This document shows positions 32,077 to 40,797 of a DNA stretch of 58,186 nucleotides, piece after piece. Origin of the DNA: Nanosynbacter sp. (lineage in GTDB: Bacteria; Patescibacteriota; Saccharimonadia; Saccharimonadales; Saccharimonadaceae); the NCBI GenBank assembly GCA_015257665.1, contig JABZJS010000006.1:1-58186 (forward strand). Reading direction: 5' to 3'. Under the pieces are notes generated by a model. That model made no database searches and had not been told where the DNA came from. It saw nothing but the letters and a program-made list of their open reading frames with translations. A program made the translations under genes and the position numbers. Position 1 is the first letter of the stretch; each line of letters opens with the position of its first letter.

Positions 32077-33675
32077 TTATTGCCAATCCACCGTATATTC
32101 ATTGCGTAACATTGCAGTAATTGTGCGAGCTTGTAGGGTGGTTTTTGTCCCAGGATTAAGAATGCCGTGAGGGTCGAAGAGCTGTTTGATTTGCTGGTAG
32201 AGGGCTGTAAGGTCTGGGTTTTGCGCAGCGCGCACAAAACGAGTTTTGAGCCGACCCTCACCACCACTCATCACCAAATGGCCGTCGTATAGCGCAAGCA
32301 GCTTGGCGAGTTCGTCATAGAGCTTGAAGATTTTTTGCTTATCGCTCACTTTACGCAGCGAGAGACGTGGATAAATACCATAAAGATTCAGGCTAGGATG
32401 GCCAGCGAGAGGTAGCGGTAACTGCAGTGCGCGCGCCAGTGGTGCTAAAGCTCGTATAAACTCTTCAAAGCGCTGTGGCGGCACATAAAATCCCTCGAAT
32501 AAGCGCGGTGCCCCAACATGTGCGGCATCGGGCCAGCGATAGTTATCAAGCGCAGTAAACCCCACCGCAATATCATCGTCATCATTATCCTCTGCGATTG
32601 AAACGGTAGTATCGCCCACTAATTGCAGTTGCTCAAGCTTAGCCTGCTTGCGAGCACGCGTCCGGTTATTAAAATCATCAAGCGTCACGAGCAAAACTGC
32701 CTGTGGCGTAAACTGCTGGGCAGCCGCTTCGTAAAAAGCATATTTTTTGCCATCACGGCGGAGTTGCTCAAAAATCGCTGCATCAATATATTCAAGTCGA
32801 GCAGGCTGCAAAGCATCAATCGTGTCAATCGCTGCTCGTGCATCCTCTCCACTACGAAACACTAAAGCCCCCATTGTCTGTCGAAAGCTAAAAAACTCCG
32901 TCTTAAGAATTAGCTCATCAATAATACCGAGCGTCCCCTCACTTCCAATTAACAACGGTCCCAGGTCAAACGTCCCGTCCGGTTGCTTAACTCGCGCAAT
33001 ACCACTGTAACCAGAAGCGTCATTGGGATCAATCTGCTCGATCAACGATGCATTATCAGCGATAATCGCGTCGACACCACGATAGATATCACCTTCAAGC
33101 CCAGGCAAATCCTTGCGTCGACTTAGCTCGCGCCGTGAGAGACGCTCTGTCTGCATAACGTCGCCGTTGGCAAGCACGACTTCAAGCTGATCGATTGCCT
33201 CAGCAAAGTCAGTCGTACGACTCAATGTTGTTCCACGGACACCTGCCGCCAGAACACCACCGACTGTACCCCGTTGGTTAGCTAGTGGCCCAACACCAGC
33301 ACCCTGCATACTCAGTGCTACAGTCAGGTTATGCGCCAGCACACCTGGCTGAACACGAACTCGCTGCGATTTGCCATCATATTCAAAGATCGTGTCGAGA
33401 GCTGTCGTATCGAGCAGTATCCCCTGCCCTACAGCACCGCCCAGCGCACCACAGCCAGCGCCGCGTGTAACGACTGGTATGGTGTGGCCTTTTTCGGCCA
33501 TTTGCCAGGCAAAACGGGTGATCTTGCGAATATCACTCACAACGCGCGGCACTACCACGAGTTCTGGCGTTGCCGCTAGAATACCGGCATCTGCACTGAC
33601 TGACGCACGCCAATCGGCCCGAGTCGAAACAGACCCGGTAATATGACTGCGTAAATAATTTGCAATTTTACTCAC
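32077..33675 (-). CDS. FAD-linked dehydrogenase (GlcD / D-2-hydroxyacid dehydrogenase type)
   Basis: A 532-residue VAO/PCMH flavoprotein. The FAD-binding part (about 35-265) shows 'VVTRGAGCGALGGAVGQGILLDTTALDTI', 'PGVLAHNL', 'GTVGGVLAAGVRGTT...DFAEAIDQLEVVLANGD' and 'LLIGSEGTLGIIDELILKTEF'. The cap domain ends in 'HLVMSGGEGRLKTRF' and 'KQLFDPHGILNPGTK', typical of glycolate oxidase/D-lactate dehydrogenases. No Fe-S domain is fused. The usual 'SGEHG' reads SGGEG, so one active-site residue differs. The start is GTG at 33675 with GGGGGAA close upstream and TATAGT beyond. Substrate unknown; with the AstD-like gene it may form a short oxidative pathway. Confidence 0.85.
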   Translation of the reverse strand: MSKIANYLRSHITGSVSTRADWRASVSADAGILAATPELVVVPRVVSDIRKITRFAWQMAEKGHTIPVVTRGAGCGALGGAVGQGILLDTTALDTIFEYDGKSQRVRVQPGVLAHNLTVALSMQGAGVGPLANQRGTVGGVLAAGVRGTTLSRTTDFAEAIDQLEVVLANGDVMQTERLSRRELSRRKDLPGLEGDIYRGVDAIIADNASLIEQIDPNDASGYSGIARVKQPDGTFDLGPLLIGSEGTLGIIDELILKTEFFSFRQTMGALVFRSGEDARAAIDTIDALQPARLEYIDAAIFEQLRRDGKKYAFYEAAAQQFTPQAVLLVTLDDFNNRTRARKQAKLEQLQLVGDTTVSIAEDNDDDDIAVGFTALDNYRWPDAAHVGAPRLFEGFYVPPQRFEEFIRALAPLARALQLPLPLAGHPSLNLYGIYPRLSLRKVSDKQKIFKLYDELAKLLALYDGHLVMSGGEGRLKTRFVRAAQNPDLTALYQQIKQLFDPHGILNPGTKTTLQARTITAMLRNEYTVDWQ

Positions 33676-33738
33676 ACTTCCCCCGTTAGCTTACTGCTTA
33701 TACTATAGCACAGGGCAGCGCATTTACACCAGGTGCGG

Positions 33739-33744
33739 TACAAT
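33739..33744 (+). promoter_or_regulatory. -10 box of recG, leaderless GTG start
   Basis: TACAAT, 6 nt before a GTG at 33751; -35 weak. It is the only leaderless candidate here with a GTG start. Confidence 0.5.
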
Positions 33745-33750
33745 AAAAAT

Positions 33751-35781
33751 GTGAACTTATCGACACAGCTCTCTCAAATCAAAGGCGTTGGGCCAAAAAC
33801 AGCTGAGCAACTAGCTCAGGCTGGGCTCTTGACTGTCAATGATCTCGTCATGTTTTTGCCACGCAAGCACGATGATTTTACTGCAGCGAGCTCAATCGCA
33901 ACACTGACACCAGGCAATGTGACGATCACGGCGCGCTGCGAATCAATCAGCACGCGTACGGTGCGGCGTGGTCTCCGCATTACCACAGCAGTACTGGCAG
34001 ATAGCTCGGGCAAGCTCAACGCCGTGTGGTTTAACCAGCCGTATCGAGTACAGCAGCTTGCGAGTGGGGATGAATGTTACTTTCGGGGACAATTTGAGTA
34101 TAAGAATGGCCGCTACCAACTCACCAACCCAAGTGCCGAGCGCGTCAAAGAGCTTGTCCATCATGACACCAACCTGCTGCCCATCTACCACGCAGTACAC
34201 GGCCTCAAAAGCCAACTGGTGCGCAAACTACTCACTGAGCTACGACCACTGATAACAATGCTGCCCGAGACACTCCCCTCGCACATTGTTGCACGCGAAG
34301 GCTTAATGAGCCGGAGCGAGGCGCTACTTGCGATGCATTTCCCTACCACATCAGAGGGTATCGTAAGAGCACGCCAGCGCTTTGCCTTTGAGGAACTCTT
34401 TAGCTTGCTGCTTGCTAGTCAGCTCAATCGCCAGGCGCATGCTCAGCTCCAGGGCTATGTCATACCGTTTGAGCAAGCTATTGTGAAGTCATTTGTGAGT
34501 GCTCTACCCTTTACTCTCACAGACGACCAACGCCGAGCAGCCTGGGATATCCTGCAAGACTTTCAGCGTAGTACACCAATGAATCGCCTCCTCCAAGGTG
34601 ACGTGGGTAGTGGCAAAACAGTGGTCGCTGGCCTGGCCGCTCGCCAGGCTGCCAGTGCTGGCTACCAAACCGCCTTGATGGCACCGACAGAGATTCTTGC
34701 CCGTCAGCACGCCGCCACGCTCGATGCATTACTTACGCCCTTTGGCATCAAAGTTGGGCTGCTGACTGGCAGCGTGACCGGTGCTACGCGTAGTGAGCTT
34801 GTGCAGCGAATTGCACGCGGCGAGGTAGATGTCGTAGTAGGAACGCACGCACTCATCCAAGACTCGGTGAATTTTGCACGGCTTGGCTTTGTGGTAATCG
34901 ACGAGCAGCATCGCTTTGGCGTGACGCAGCGCCAGAAGCTCCTTGATAAATCCAGCCATATGCCACACCTACTTGCTATGACAGCGACACCGATTCCTCG
35001 CAGCCTTGCCCTAACCGTCTATGGTGAGCTCGATATTAGCATTATTAGCCAGCGCCCAGCGGGTCGCCAGCCGATCATTACCAAAATTATTTCTCCCGCC
35101 TCGCGCCCAGCCCTGTACCAACGCGTCACGAAGGAGCTCGAGGCCGGCAACCAAGCCTATGTCGTCTGCAGCCTCATCGATGACAACCCAGACAATGACG
35201 CGCGCAGTGTTGAAGCAACCGTACGTCATCTCAAGAGTAGCACCTTAGGCCGGTGGCGAATTGGCTTGCTTCATGGCAAGATGAAGCCTGCCGACAAAGA
35301 ACGGGTAATGCAAGAGTTTCACCAGCATGCGTATGATATTCTTGTGAGTACCACAGTAGTAGAAGTTGGTGTTGATGTGCCAAATGCGACAGTAATGATG
35401 ATCGAGGATGCCGAGCGATTTGGTCTTGCCCAGCTCCACCAGCTGCGTGGCCGAGTGGGACGTGGCGCACGCCAGAGCTACTGCTATCTTTTGCTTAATA
35501 ACCACAGCAAGCCGAGCCAGCGTCTGCGCGAGGTGGAGGCTTCTAGCGACGGCTTTCACTTAGCAGAAGTCGACATGCAGCTCCGCGGCCCGGGCGAAAT
35601 TTACGGCAAAGCTCAGCATGGCGCGCTCAATCTGCGCATTGCGAGCCTAGCTGACAGCAAGGCAATCGCCCGAGCCCAAAAAGCAGCTCAAACCTTTATC
35701 GCGAGAGGTGATTCACTCGAACACTACCCGGAGCTCCAGGCAGCCGTGCAACGCAATCAACGACTCACGACACTTAATTAA
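33751..35781 (+). CDS. recG: ATP-dependent DNA helicase RecG
   Basis: A 676-residue helicase that remodels stalled forks and Holliday junctions. The N-terminal wedge/OB domain starts with the HhH-like 'LSQIKGVGPKTAEQLAQAGL'; 'PRKHDDF' is also typical. Helicase motifs: I 'LLQGDVGSGKTVVA' (about 286-299), Ia 'MAPTEILARQH', II 'DEQHRFG' (the RecG form of DEAH), III 'MTATPIPRSLA', V 'DILVSTTVVEVGVDVPNAT' and VI 'QLHQLRGRVGRG'. The family C-terminus is present. The GTG at 33751 is chosen because a -10 box ends 6 nt before it; GTG at 33733 overlaps the promoter. Monocistronic, divergent from the FAD dehydrogenase. Confidence 0.96.
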   Translation: MNLSTQLSQIKGVGPKTAEQLAQAGLLTVNDLVMFLPRKHDDFTAASSIATLTPGNVTITARCESISTRTVRRGLRITTAVLADSSGKLNAVWFNQPYRVQQLASGDECYFRGQFEYKNGRYQLTNPSAERVKELVHHDTNLLPIYHAVHGLKSQLVRKLLTELRPLITMLPETLPSHIVAREGLMSRSEALLAMHFPTTSEGIVRARQRFAFEELFSLLLASQLNRQAHAQLQGYVIPFEQAIVKSFVSALPFTLTDDQRRAAWDILQDFQRSTPMNRLLQGDVGSGKTVVAGLAARQAASAGYQTALMAPTEILARQHAATLDALLTPFGIKVGLLTGSVTGATRSELVQRIARGEVDVVVGTHALIQDSVNFARLGFVVIDEQHRFGVTQRQKLLDKSSHMPHLLAMTATPIPRSLALTVYGELDISIISQRPAGRQPIITKIISPASRPALYQRVTKELEAGNQAYVVCSLIDDNPDNDARSVEATVRHLKSSTLGRWRIGLLHGKMKPADKERVMQEFHQHAYDILVSTTVVEVGVDVPNATVMMIEDAERFGLAQLHQLRGRVGRGARQSYCYLLLNNHSKPSQRLREVEASSDGFHLAEVDMQLRGPGEIYGKAQHGALNLRIASLADSKAIARAQKAAQTFIARGDSLEHYPELQAAVQRNQRLTTLN

Positions 35782-36190
35782 GCTGAGGTAATCTTAACTA
35801 TTTTAATTCTACCTTTTTCATTCTCTCCGTTCTCACCCATTTAGGGTTGGGAATGTCATTTTAGAGTATTTCGCCCACATTCCAAACCTTCTCCTTATAG
35901 TAAATTTTCATCATTTCATCTAATGAAGTGCAGCTGCTGTCATTACATAAAGTCATCAAATCTATATAGTGTGAAGAATACTAGGTATACGTAGTATTTT
36001 CGGAGAAGAAACGCAAGAGCGGGTGGACAAGCAAAATCAATCAGACCTCTCCTGCTCGCATAACATCAGCTCACTACACCTCACTGAGTAGCATGGAATA
36101 CCATCAAAATAACGAAACGTGGATAATCTCGACAAAACACATCCATAGTAACGATTCAGCCACGCCAAAATCTGCTATACTATATGAGAT
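35782..36190. other. Gene-free stretch with an inverted repeat
   Basis: No gene seen. It contains an inverted repeat, GGTTGGGAATGT (35845-35856) and ACATTCCAAACC (35877-35888), one mismatch, with a 20-nt loop, possibly the recG terminator region though without a T run. The promoter of the next gene lies at its right end (36155-36183). Confidence 0.4.
36155..36183 (+). promoter_or_regulatory. Probable leaderless promoter of the phospholipase C-like gene
   Basis: TTCAGC (36155-36160), a 17-nt spacer and TACTAT (36178-36183), 7 nt before the ATG at 36191. An overlapping TGC-TATACT (36176-36181) would be 9 nt away. Confidence 0.5.
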
Positions 36191-37009
36191 ATGTACAGTG
36201 GAACAACCTTTCGAGACCAGTCGGGGCACTTGGTTGGTGTTCATCAGCGAATCGACCAGCTCGCACGGCGCGACCTTGGCCAGATGTGCAGCCACCATGT
36301 CGCCATTCTTCACTTCCCAAGCTCGCGCGACATTCTCCATTTCGAGGGCAATAATGGTCCCGACGGTATCAAACGCAAAAGCCCTAGCGTCGATGAACCC
36401 TGGCACTACATCGACCCTACCAAGCCAGACGACCGCGACCTCGTCGTTATGATTCTCGATCATCATTACAATCTTGTTCAAGCACTACGCCAAAATAACA
36501 CAGTGCGTGCCGCCTTTGAGGCAGCGTGGATGTCGCACGCTATCGTCGATGGCCTCACGCCGGCTCATCACTATCCACTAAGTGATAAAATTGAGGAACT
36601 CTGGGGTCGTCCCAAAGAGGAGCGCCTTACTGTCTTAGATAAGAACTTCATTCACGGGACGACGGGGCTCGATACCATCAACAAAAACTGGGAATACTGG
36701 GGGGCGAAAGGCGTCTTTGCAACGCATATTCTCTTCGAGCTTGGCGTGGCCGCCTCGATGCGCACTGCCCGTTTTGCAGACACCTGCCCATCGCCCGAGT
36801 GGGTAGCTGAGGCTGAGCAACTCGGTCTGGAGACAGTCTTTTTGCGAGCAGTGCAGCGGGTGTATGCACTTGATATGTATCACACTTTTTGGCGTAATGG
36901 CTGGACGACGGGCTTAGCCTTGCAGACGCGCAATGAGCTCATCCCAGAGATTATTCGCACTGTTACCTTCGCGTGGTACAGTGCACTATGTGAGGCTTAT
37001 CCATTATGA
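36191..37009 (+). CDS. Zinc-dependent phospholipase C / P1-nuclease-like protein
   Basis: A 272-residue protein, mostly helical. It shows the spaced His/Asp ligands typical of the zinc PLC/P1 nuclease fold: 'HHVAILHF', 'WHYIDP' (about 72-77), 'ILDHHYNL', 'AAWMSHAIVDGLTPAHHYPL' (about 111-130) and later 'ATHILFELG' and 'DMYHTFW'. No signal peptide is visible, unusual for secreted phospholipases, so the product may act inside the cell or be exported otherwise. The substrate is not predictable. Its stop overlaps the start of rsmD by 4 bases (ATGA). Confidence 0.65.
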   Translation: MYSGTTFRDQSGHLVGVHQRIDQLARRDLGQMCSHHVAILHFPSSRDILHFEGNNGPDGIKRKSPSVDEPWHYIDPTKPDDRDLVVMILDHHYNLVQALRQNNTVRAAFEAAWMSHAIVDGLTPAHHYPLSDKIEELWGRPKEERLTVLDKNFIHGTTGLDTINKNWEYWGAKGVFATHILFELGVAASMRTARFADTCPSPEWVAEAEQLGLETVFLRAVQRVYALDMYHTFWRNGWTTGLALQTRNELIPEIIRTVTFAWYSALCEAYPL

Positions 37010-37560
37010 AAGTCCGAGTAATTACGGGACGCTATGGCGGACGTTGGCTCGATGCACCAGATAATCGCCGTACCCATCCAATGGGCGAGCGAGTGCGCAA
37101 TGCGCTGTTTAATTCGCTTGGCGATGCAGTGCAGGATGCCCGCGTCCTCGATGTCTTTGCTGGCACTGGTGCAGTTGGTCTAGAGGCGTTGAGCCGTGGA
37201 GCTTGCCAGGCAGTGTTTGTCGAGCGTGATCGCCTCGCCTTTACCATCCTCTGTAAGAATATCGCAGCGCTTGGTGCTAATTCATCTGCCACTGCAATCA
37301 AAGCTGGCGTCGGCCCATGGCTTGGCACCTACCGTGGCGAAACGTTTGATATCATCTTTGCCGACCCACCCTACCACGATCTCCAGCTTACAACAGTTAG
37401 CCGACTTTTTACCCTTCTCAAACCAGGCGGATTTATGGTATTATCACATACAGGAATAGGTGAGGGGCCAAAATTAGCAAACGACATTGTTGTGGTGGAC
37501 AATCGTAGTTATGGAAACGCACACCTCACCTTTTTCCGCCGAGCTGATGGACGCAGCTAA
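37006..37560 (+). CDS. rsmD: 16S rRNA (guanine-966-N2)-methyltransferase RsmD
   Basis: A 184-residue SAM-dependent enzyme that modifies G966 of 16S rRNA. 'MKVRVITGRYGGRWLDAPDN..THPMGERVRNALFNSLG' is the family N-terminus (variants of RPT..RVREALFN), motif I reads 'VLDVFAGTGAVGLEALSRGA' (about 47-66), and the catalytic 'FADPPY' stands near 120. 'LKPGGFMVL' follows. It is translationally coupled to the upstream phospholipase-like gene. Confidence 0.95.
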   Translation: MKVRVITGRYGGRWLDAPDNRRTHPMGERVRNALFNSLGDAVQDARVLDVFAGTGAVGLEALSRGACQAVFVERDRLAFTILCKNIAALGANSSATAIKAGVGPWLGTYRGETFDIIFADPPYHDLQLTTVSRLFTLLKPGGFMVLSHTGIGEGPKLANDIVVVDNRSYGNAHLTFFRRADGRS

Positions 37561-37562
37561 GG

Positions 37563-37592
37563 TTGCAGATACACCAGCTCATTTGGTATAAT
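37563..37592 (+). promoter_or_regulatory. Promoter of tRNA-Leu(TAG)
   Basis: TTGCAG (37563-37568), an 18-nt spacer and TATAAT (37587-37592), 11 nt before the mature tRNA. Confidence 0.7.
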
Positions 37593-37603
37593 AACCTTGC
37601 TAT

Positions 37604-37689
37604 GCGGATGTGGTGGAATTGGTAGACACGCATGCCTTAGGAGCATGTGCCCTCGTGGCGTGAAGGTTCAAATCCTTTCATCCGCACCA
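37604..37689 (+). tRNA. tRNA-Leu, anticodon TAG
   Basis: An 86-nt class II tRNA with acceptor GCGGATG/CATCCGC, anticodon stem CATGC/GCATG around CTTAGGA (anticodon TAG, reads CUA and other CUN codons), a long variable arm, GTTCAAATC T-loop and encoded CCA. Confidence 0.95.
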
Positions 37690-37710
37690 ACTATCATGGG
37701 TTTGTTTTGT

Positions 37711-37734
37711 TGCCGTTTCTTGCGGCACTTTTTT
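37711..37734 (+). terminator. Terminator of tRNA-Leu(TAG)
   Basis: Stem TGCCG/CGGCA with a 7-nt loop, followed by a run of six T, 21 nt after the tRNA. Confidence 0.75.
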
Positions 37735-37921
37735 ATAATTTTCAGCATGGAGCTTTCTTTTTTGCATCCTTCCTCAAGAATTCTATAGAAGTGTTCTATT
37801 TCTCAAATATAATTTTACACTAAGAATAAAATCTATTGAGCGTAATAAATGCTTGATAGCCCCAACAGACGAAACAAGCAAGATAATAACCTAAACTTAT
37901 TGATACATTAAAGGAGAAGTA

Positions 37922-38452
37922 ATGAGCCAACAGTTAGAACGAGAGCGCACATTCCTCGCAAAAGAGCTGCCACAAGAAATCAAAGCAACCAAGCCAATTC
38001 GCATTGTTGATATTTATATCCCAGACACGCCAGCGCATTCTCACCTTCGGCTCAGACAAAACGGCAAAACATATGAAATCACCAAGAAGACCTCCGTTGC
38101 AGCAGGTGATGCGTCCGAGCACATTGAGCAAACCATCCCTTTGACAGAGGAAGAATTCGCAGCACTCTCACATTGCAGTGCAAAGCGCGTCGCAAAGGAC
38201 CGCTACCGCGTCGTGATCGATGGCACACTCGCCGAAATTGATATATTTATCGAGGATCTGGCTGGGCTTGTGCTGATAGATTTTGAGTTTAGCACAGAAG
38301 CCGAGAAGGATGATTTTACTCCACCAGACATTACCCTTGCCGACGTCACACAGGAGGATTTCATCGCTGGAGGTCTGCTCGCCGGCAAGACATATGACAC
38401 CATTGCACCAGAGCTTGCGCGGTTTTGTTATAAAAAGCTTAATAGAGAGTAG
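37922..38452 (+). CDS. CYTH domain protein (triphosphate tunnel-like)
   Basis: A 176-residue protein of the CYTH family, which binds triphosphates in an eight-stranded tunnel; bacterial members include inorganic triphosphatases and class IV adenylate cyclases. Tunnel motifs: the N-terminal EREx block 'LERERTFL' (about 5-12), 'LRLRQNGKTYEITKK' (about 42-56), 'KDRYRVVIDGTLAEIDIFIEDLAGLVLIDFEF' and a final 'Y.KLNRE'. The normal ExExK reads ERERT, so the Lys is missing. A good Shine-Dalgarno (AAAGGAG) precedes the ATG. It is monocistronic with a terminator at 38481-38512. Confidence 0.85.
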   Translation: MSQQLERERTFLAKELPQEIKATKPIRIVDIYIPDTPAHSHLRLRQNGKTYEITKKTSVAAGDASEHIEQTIPLTEEEFAALSHCSAKRVAKDRYRVVIDGTLAEIDIFIEDLAGLVLIDFEFSTEAEKDDFTPPDITLADVTQEDFIAGGLLAGKTYDTIAPELARFCYKKLNRE

Positions 38453-38480
38453 TCCTTAGTTTATTCGGCACTCACTATAA

Positions 38481-38512
38481 AAAATACGCACCCAGTAGGG
38501 TGAGTATTTTTA
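38481..38512. terminator. Terminator between the CYTH and PMM-like genes
   Basis: AAAATACGCACCC / GGGTGAGTATTTT with one mismatch, followed by T-rich DNA; it serves the CYTH gene and possibly the convergent HAD gene. Confidence 0.75.
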
Positions 38513-38561
38513 TATACTGCAAGTTTTCGCTCTTTTGGTCAGTGTATGAAAGTAAAGGTTT

Positions 38562-39320
38562 TTACTCCGTTACACCCAAAACCCCATCTAGAGCATAGGC
38601 GGTTGTTTCCCAGCCATTGACGGCAATGCTGTCGATGCCCATCGCGCGGACTGGGTAGTCGTTGCCGCCTTCTTCGATCTTATCGCCAAAGAAGAGGACT
38701 TCGCTTTTTTCTAAGCCATTAGCCTCAAGTAGCTTCTTCATGCCATAGGCTTTGTCGATGCCAGGACGGGTAATGTCGGTGCTGGTAGTGCCACCAATCC
38801 GTACTTCGAGGCCAGGCAGTTGTGCCGCCACTTTGTCGCGATAGACTGGCCGAACATCCTTGTATTTCTCTGCCCAAGCGTATTTTTCCTCCGGAGTGGC
38901 CTGCTGGCCAAGGGCCGATATGGTGATCTGGCTCTGGCGATCCTCGATAATCTCACCTGCTGGGTGCTCACACCAGATCCCCATCTCCCGTGCAGTCGAC
39001 TCAAGCACATTCACAATTTGCGCCTTTTGCTCGTCCGTCAGATCCTCGGCATACTGCAGTTGCCATTCGCCTGCGTGCGGGTCGAAGCGATAATAGCGCG
39101 TACCACACGTCGGCATAGCGTGAAACTTGCCCAGCAGCTCGGGCGACACATCAAGGCGGCTAGTCACCTGCTTTTGGATCTGCTTGAAGTCTCCACCAGT
39201 GATGACACACACATCATACTTCTCCAGCAAGCGCCCGAGTAGAGCCGCCATCCGGTCGCTCACGGGGGACTTCGTTACTGCTAGCGTATCGTCTAGATCA
39301 AATGCAATCAGTTTTTTCAT
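38562..39320 (-). CDS. HAD superfamily phosphatase, phosphomannomutase-like (HAD-IIB)
   Basis: A 252-residue enzyme. Motif I 'IAFDLDDTLAVTKSPVS' (D9 nucleophile, D11), motif II 'VCVITGGDFKQI', a type IIB cap, 'TSTDITRPGIDKAYGMKKLLE' with the Lys of motif III and 'VLFFGDKIEEGGNDYPVRAMG' as motif IV. The PGIDKAYG and GDK..GGNDY elements resemble eukaryotic-type phosphomannomutase rather than Cof. Substrate thus may be a hexose phosphate; not certain. GAGGAG precedes the ATG. Confidence 0.85.
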   Translation of the reverse strand: MKKLIAFDLDDTLAVTKSPVSDRMAALLGRLLEKYDVCVITGGDFKQIQKQVTSRLDVSPELLGKFHAMPTCGTRYYRFDPHAGEWQLQYAEDLTDEQKAQIVNVLESTAREMGIWCEHPAGEIIEDRQSQITISALGQQATPEEKYAWAEKYKDVRPVYRDKVAAQLPGLEVRIGGTTSTDITRPGIDKAYGMKKLLEANGLEKSEVLFFGDKIEEGGNDYPVRAMGIDSIAVNGWETTAYALDGVLGVTE

Positions 39321-39439
39321 GACAAATTCTCCTCTTGTAGCTAATAATGTGCCATTATCATACCATAAAATATGGCAAATACATAATGAAATAACCAGTC
39401 GCGAACATTCTACTGGACATAGCCATCGAGAACACCCGT

Positions 39440-40648
39440 CTATCGCACAAGCACGAAGCTATTCTTGCCTTTTTTGATCAAGCTTGGGCTGGTGGCTGGT
39501 TGGTCGCTGGTGATTTTTGCACCATCAAGGCTAATGGCATTGTTTTTGATGAAGCGGCGTGCTTCGCCATTGCTGGCGCAAACACCAGCCTCCACCAGAG
39601 CGGTCACCACTGATTGAGGCGAGACAGTGGGGATCTCGTTAGCCAGCGCATCAAGATCTTCCTCACGCAGCGTCGATAGATCATTGTCGCCAAAGAGCAC
39701 ACTGGTCACTCGCTCCACACTCTCGCGGCGCTCATGGCCGTGGACGATATTGGTTACTTCTCGCGCTAGAGTCTTTTGCAGGGTGCGCGCGCCAGGGTTA
39801 GCGCGATGAGTGTCGATTAATGTTTCGATAGTTGCTTGATCAAGCAACGTGTAGATCTTGATCAAGTCTTCGCTCGTCTCGTCATCGCAGTTGAGCCAAA
39901 ATTGGTAGAATTTGTATGGACTCGTCAGCGCTGGGTCAAGCCAGACTGCACCACCCTCCGACTTGCCGAATTTCACCCCCGTCTGCTTATTAATCACCAG
40001 CGGTGCCGTCAAGACATGGGCTTCGCCACCCTCGAGCTTACGAATGAGCGATACACCTGTCACGCTATTACCCCATTGGTCAGCACCAGCCAATTGCAGC
40101 GTCGCACCCTTCTCGCGGTACAGGTGCAAGAAGTCATAGCCTTGAATCAATGCATAACTAAATTCACCATAGCTAATACCTGCCCCGCCTTCGCCGATCC
40201 GTTGCTGCACAAAATCGCGGTCGAGTAGCTGCGTCATACTCACGTGCTTACCGATCTGGTGCAAAAAATCGACATAATTAACGTGAGCAAACCAATCGGC
40301 ATTATTGACTACCGCAAAATCCTGGCCACGAAATATCTGTCGAAATTGCGCCGTCAAGCCCTCAACACTACGTGCTACCGTTTCAGCATTGCGGAGATCG
40401 CGCTCTTGCTTTTTACCGTCTGGGTCGCCAATCATCCCGGTTGCACCTCCCACAAGCAACAGTGGCGTGTGTCCATAGTCGATGAAGTGCCGGCATAGCA
40501 TCATGACAGCCAAGTTGCCAATCGTCATGCTTGGTGCACTCGGGTCAACGCCGATGTAGAAAGTGCGCGGTTCATTGATGTCATTCACATTAGCGAACGT
40601 CGTTTGATTGATAAATCCGCGCCAGGTTAATTCTTCTGCTAAGGTCAT
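39440..40648 (-). CDS. tyrS: Tyrosyl-tRNA synthetase with altered HIGH motif
   Basis: A class I synthetase, 402 residues. 'YIGVDPSAPSMTIGNLAVMM' corresponds to the usual 'C/YGFDPTADSLHIGHL', so the HIGH tetrad reads TIGN (42-45), and the transition-state Thr before it reads Ser. Tyrosine-binding 'QGYDFLHLY' and 'LAGADQWGNSVTG' are present, KMSKS has the usual TyrRS form KFGKS ('KFGKSEGGAVWLDP'), and an S4 RNA-binding domain forms the C-terminus ('EARRFIKNNAISLDG'). GGAGG stands 5 nt before the ATG. No second TyrRS is present in the window. The altered tetrad may be a family variant. Confidence 0.96.
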   Translation of the reverse strand: MTLAEELTWRGFINQTTFANVNDINEPRTFYIGVDPSAPSMTIGNLAVMMLCRHFIDYGHTPLLLVGGATGMIGDPDGKKQERDLRNAETVARSVEGLTAQFRQIFRGQDFAVVNNADWFAHVNYVDFLHQIGKHVSMTQLLDRDFVQQRIGEGGAGISYGEFSYALIQGYDFLHLYREKGATLQLAGADQWGNSVTGVSLIRKLEGGEAHVLTAPLVINKQTGVKFGKSEGGAVWLDPALTSPYKFYQFWLNCDDETSEDLIKIYTLLDQATIETLIDTHRANPGARTLQKTLAREVTNIVHGHERRESVERVTSVLFGDNDLSTLREEDLDALANEIPTVSPQSVVTALVEAGVCASNGEARRFIKNNAISLDGAKITSDQPATSPSLIKKGKNSFVLVR

Positions 40649-40755
40649 ATATCCTCCACTCTTGCTCTTTCTTATACTCGTGTATTGCTATTTATTTTAG
40701 CACGAAATAGGAGTCACGCGGCGGGAAAGACTAGCCCTACCCACCCACATAATGC

Positions 40756-40761
40756 TATAAT
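40756..40761 (+). promoter_or_regulatory. Extended -10 box of the PBP gene
   Basis: TGC-TATAAT about 36 nt before the GTG start; weak -35. The leader carries AGAGGAA. Confidence 0.5.
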
Positions 40762-40797
40762 GCGAAAGAATATCGTGTGTTAGAGGAATAAGAGATC

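Noticed and set aside
24216..37689. Idea that the two tRNA-Leu genes are attL and attR of one element
   Set aside because: They have different anticodons and differ along their length, and recG, rsmD and other core genes lie between them; they are simply two tRNA genes in the same orientation.
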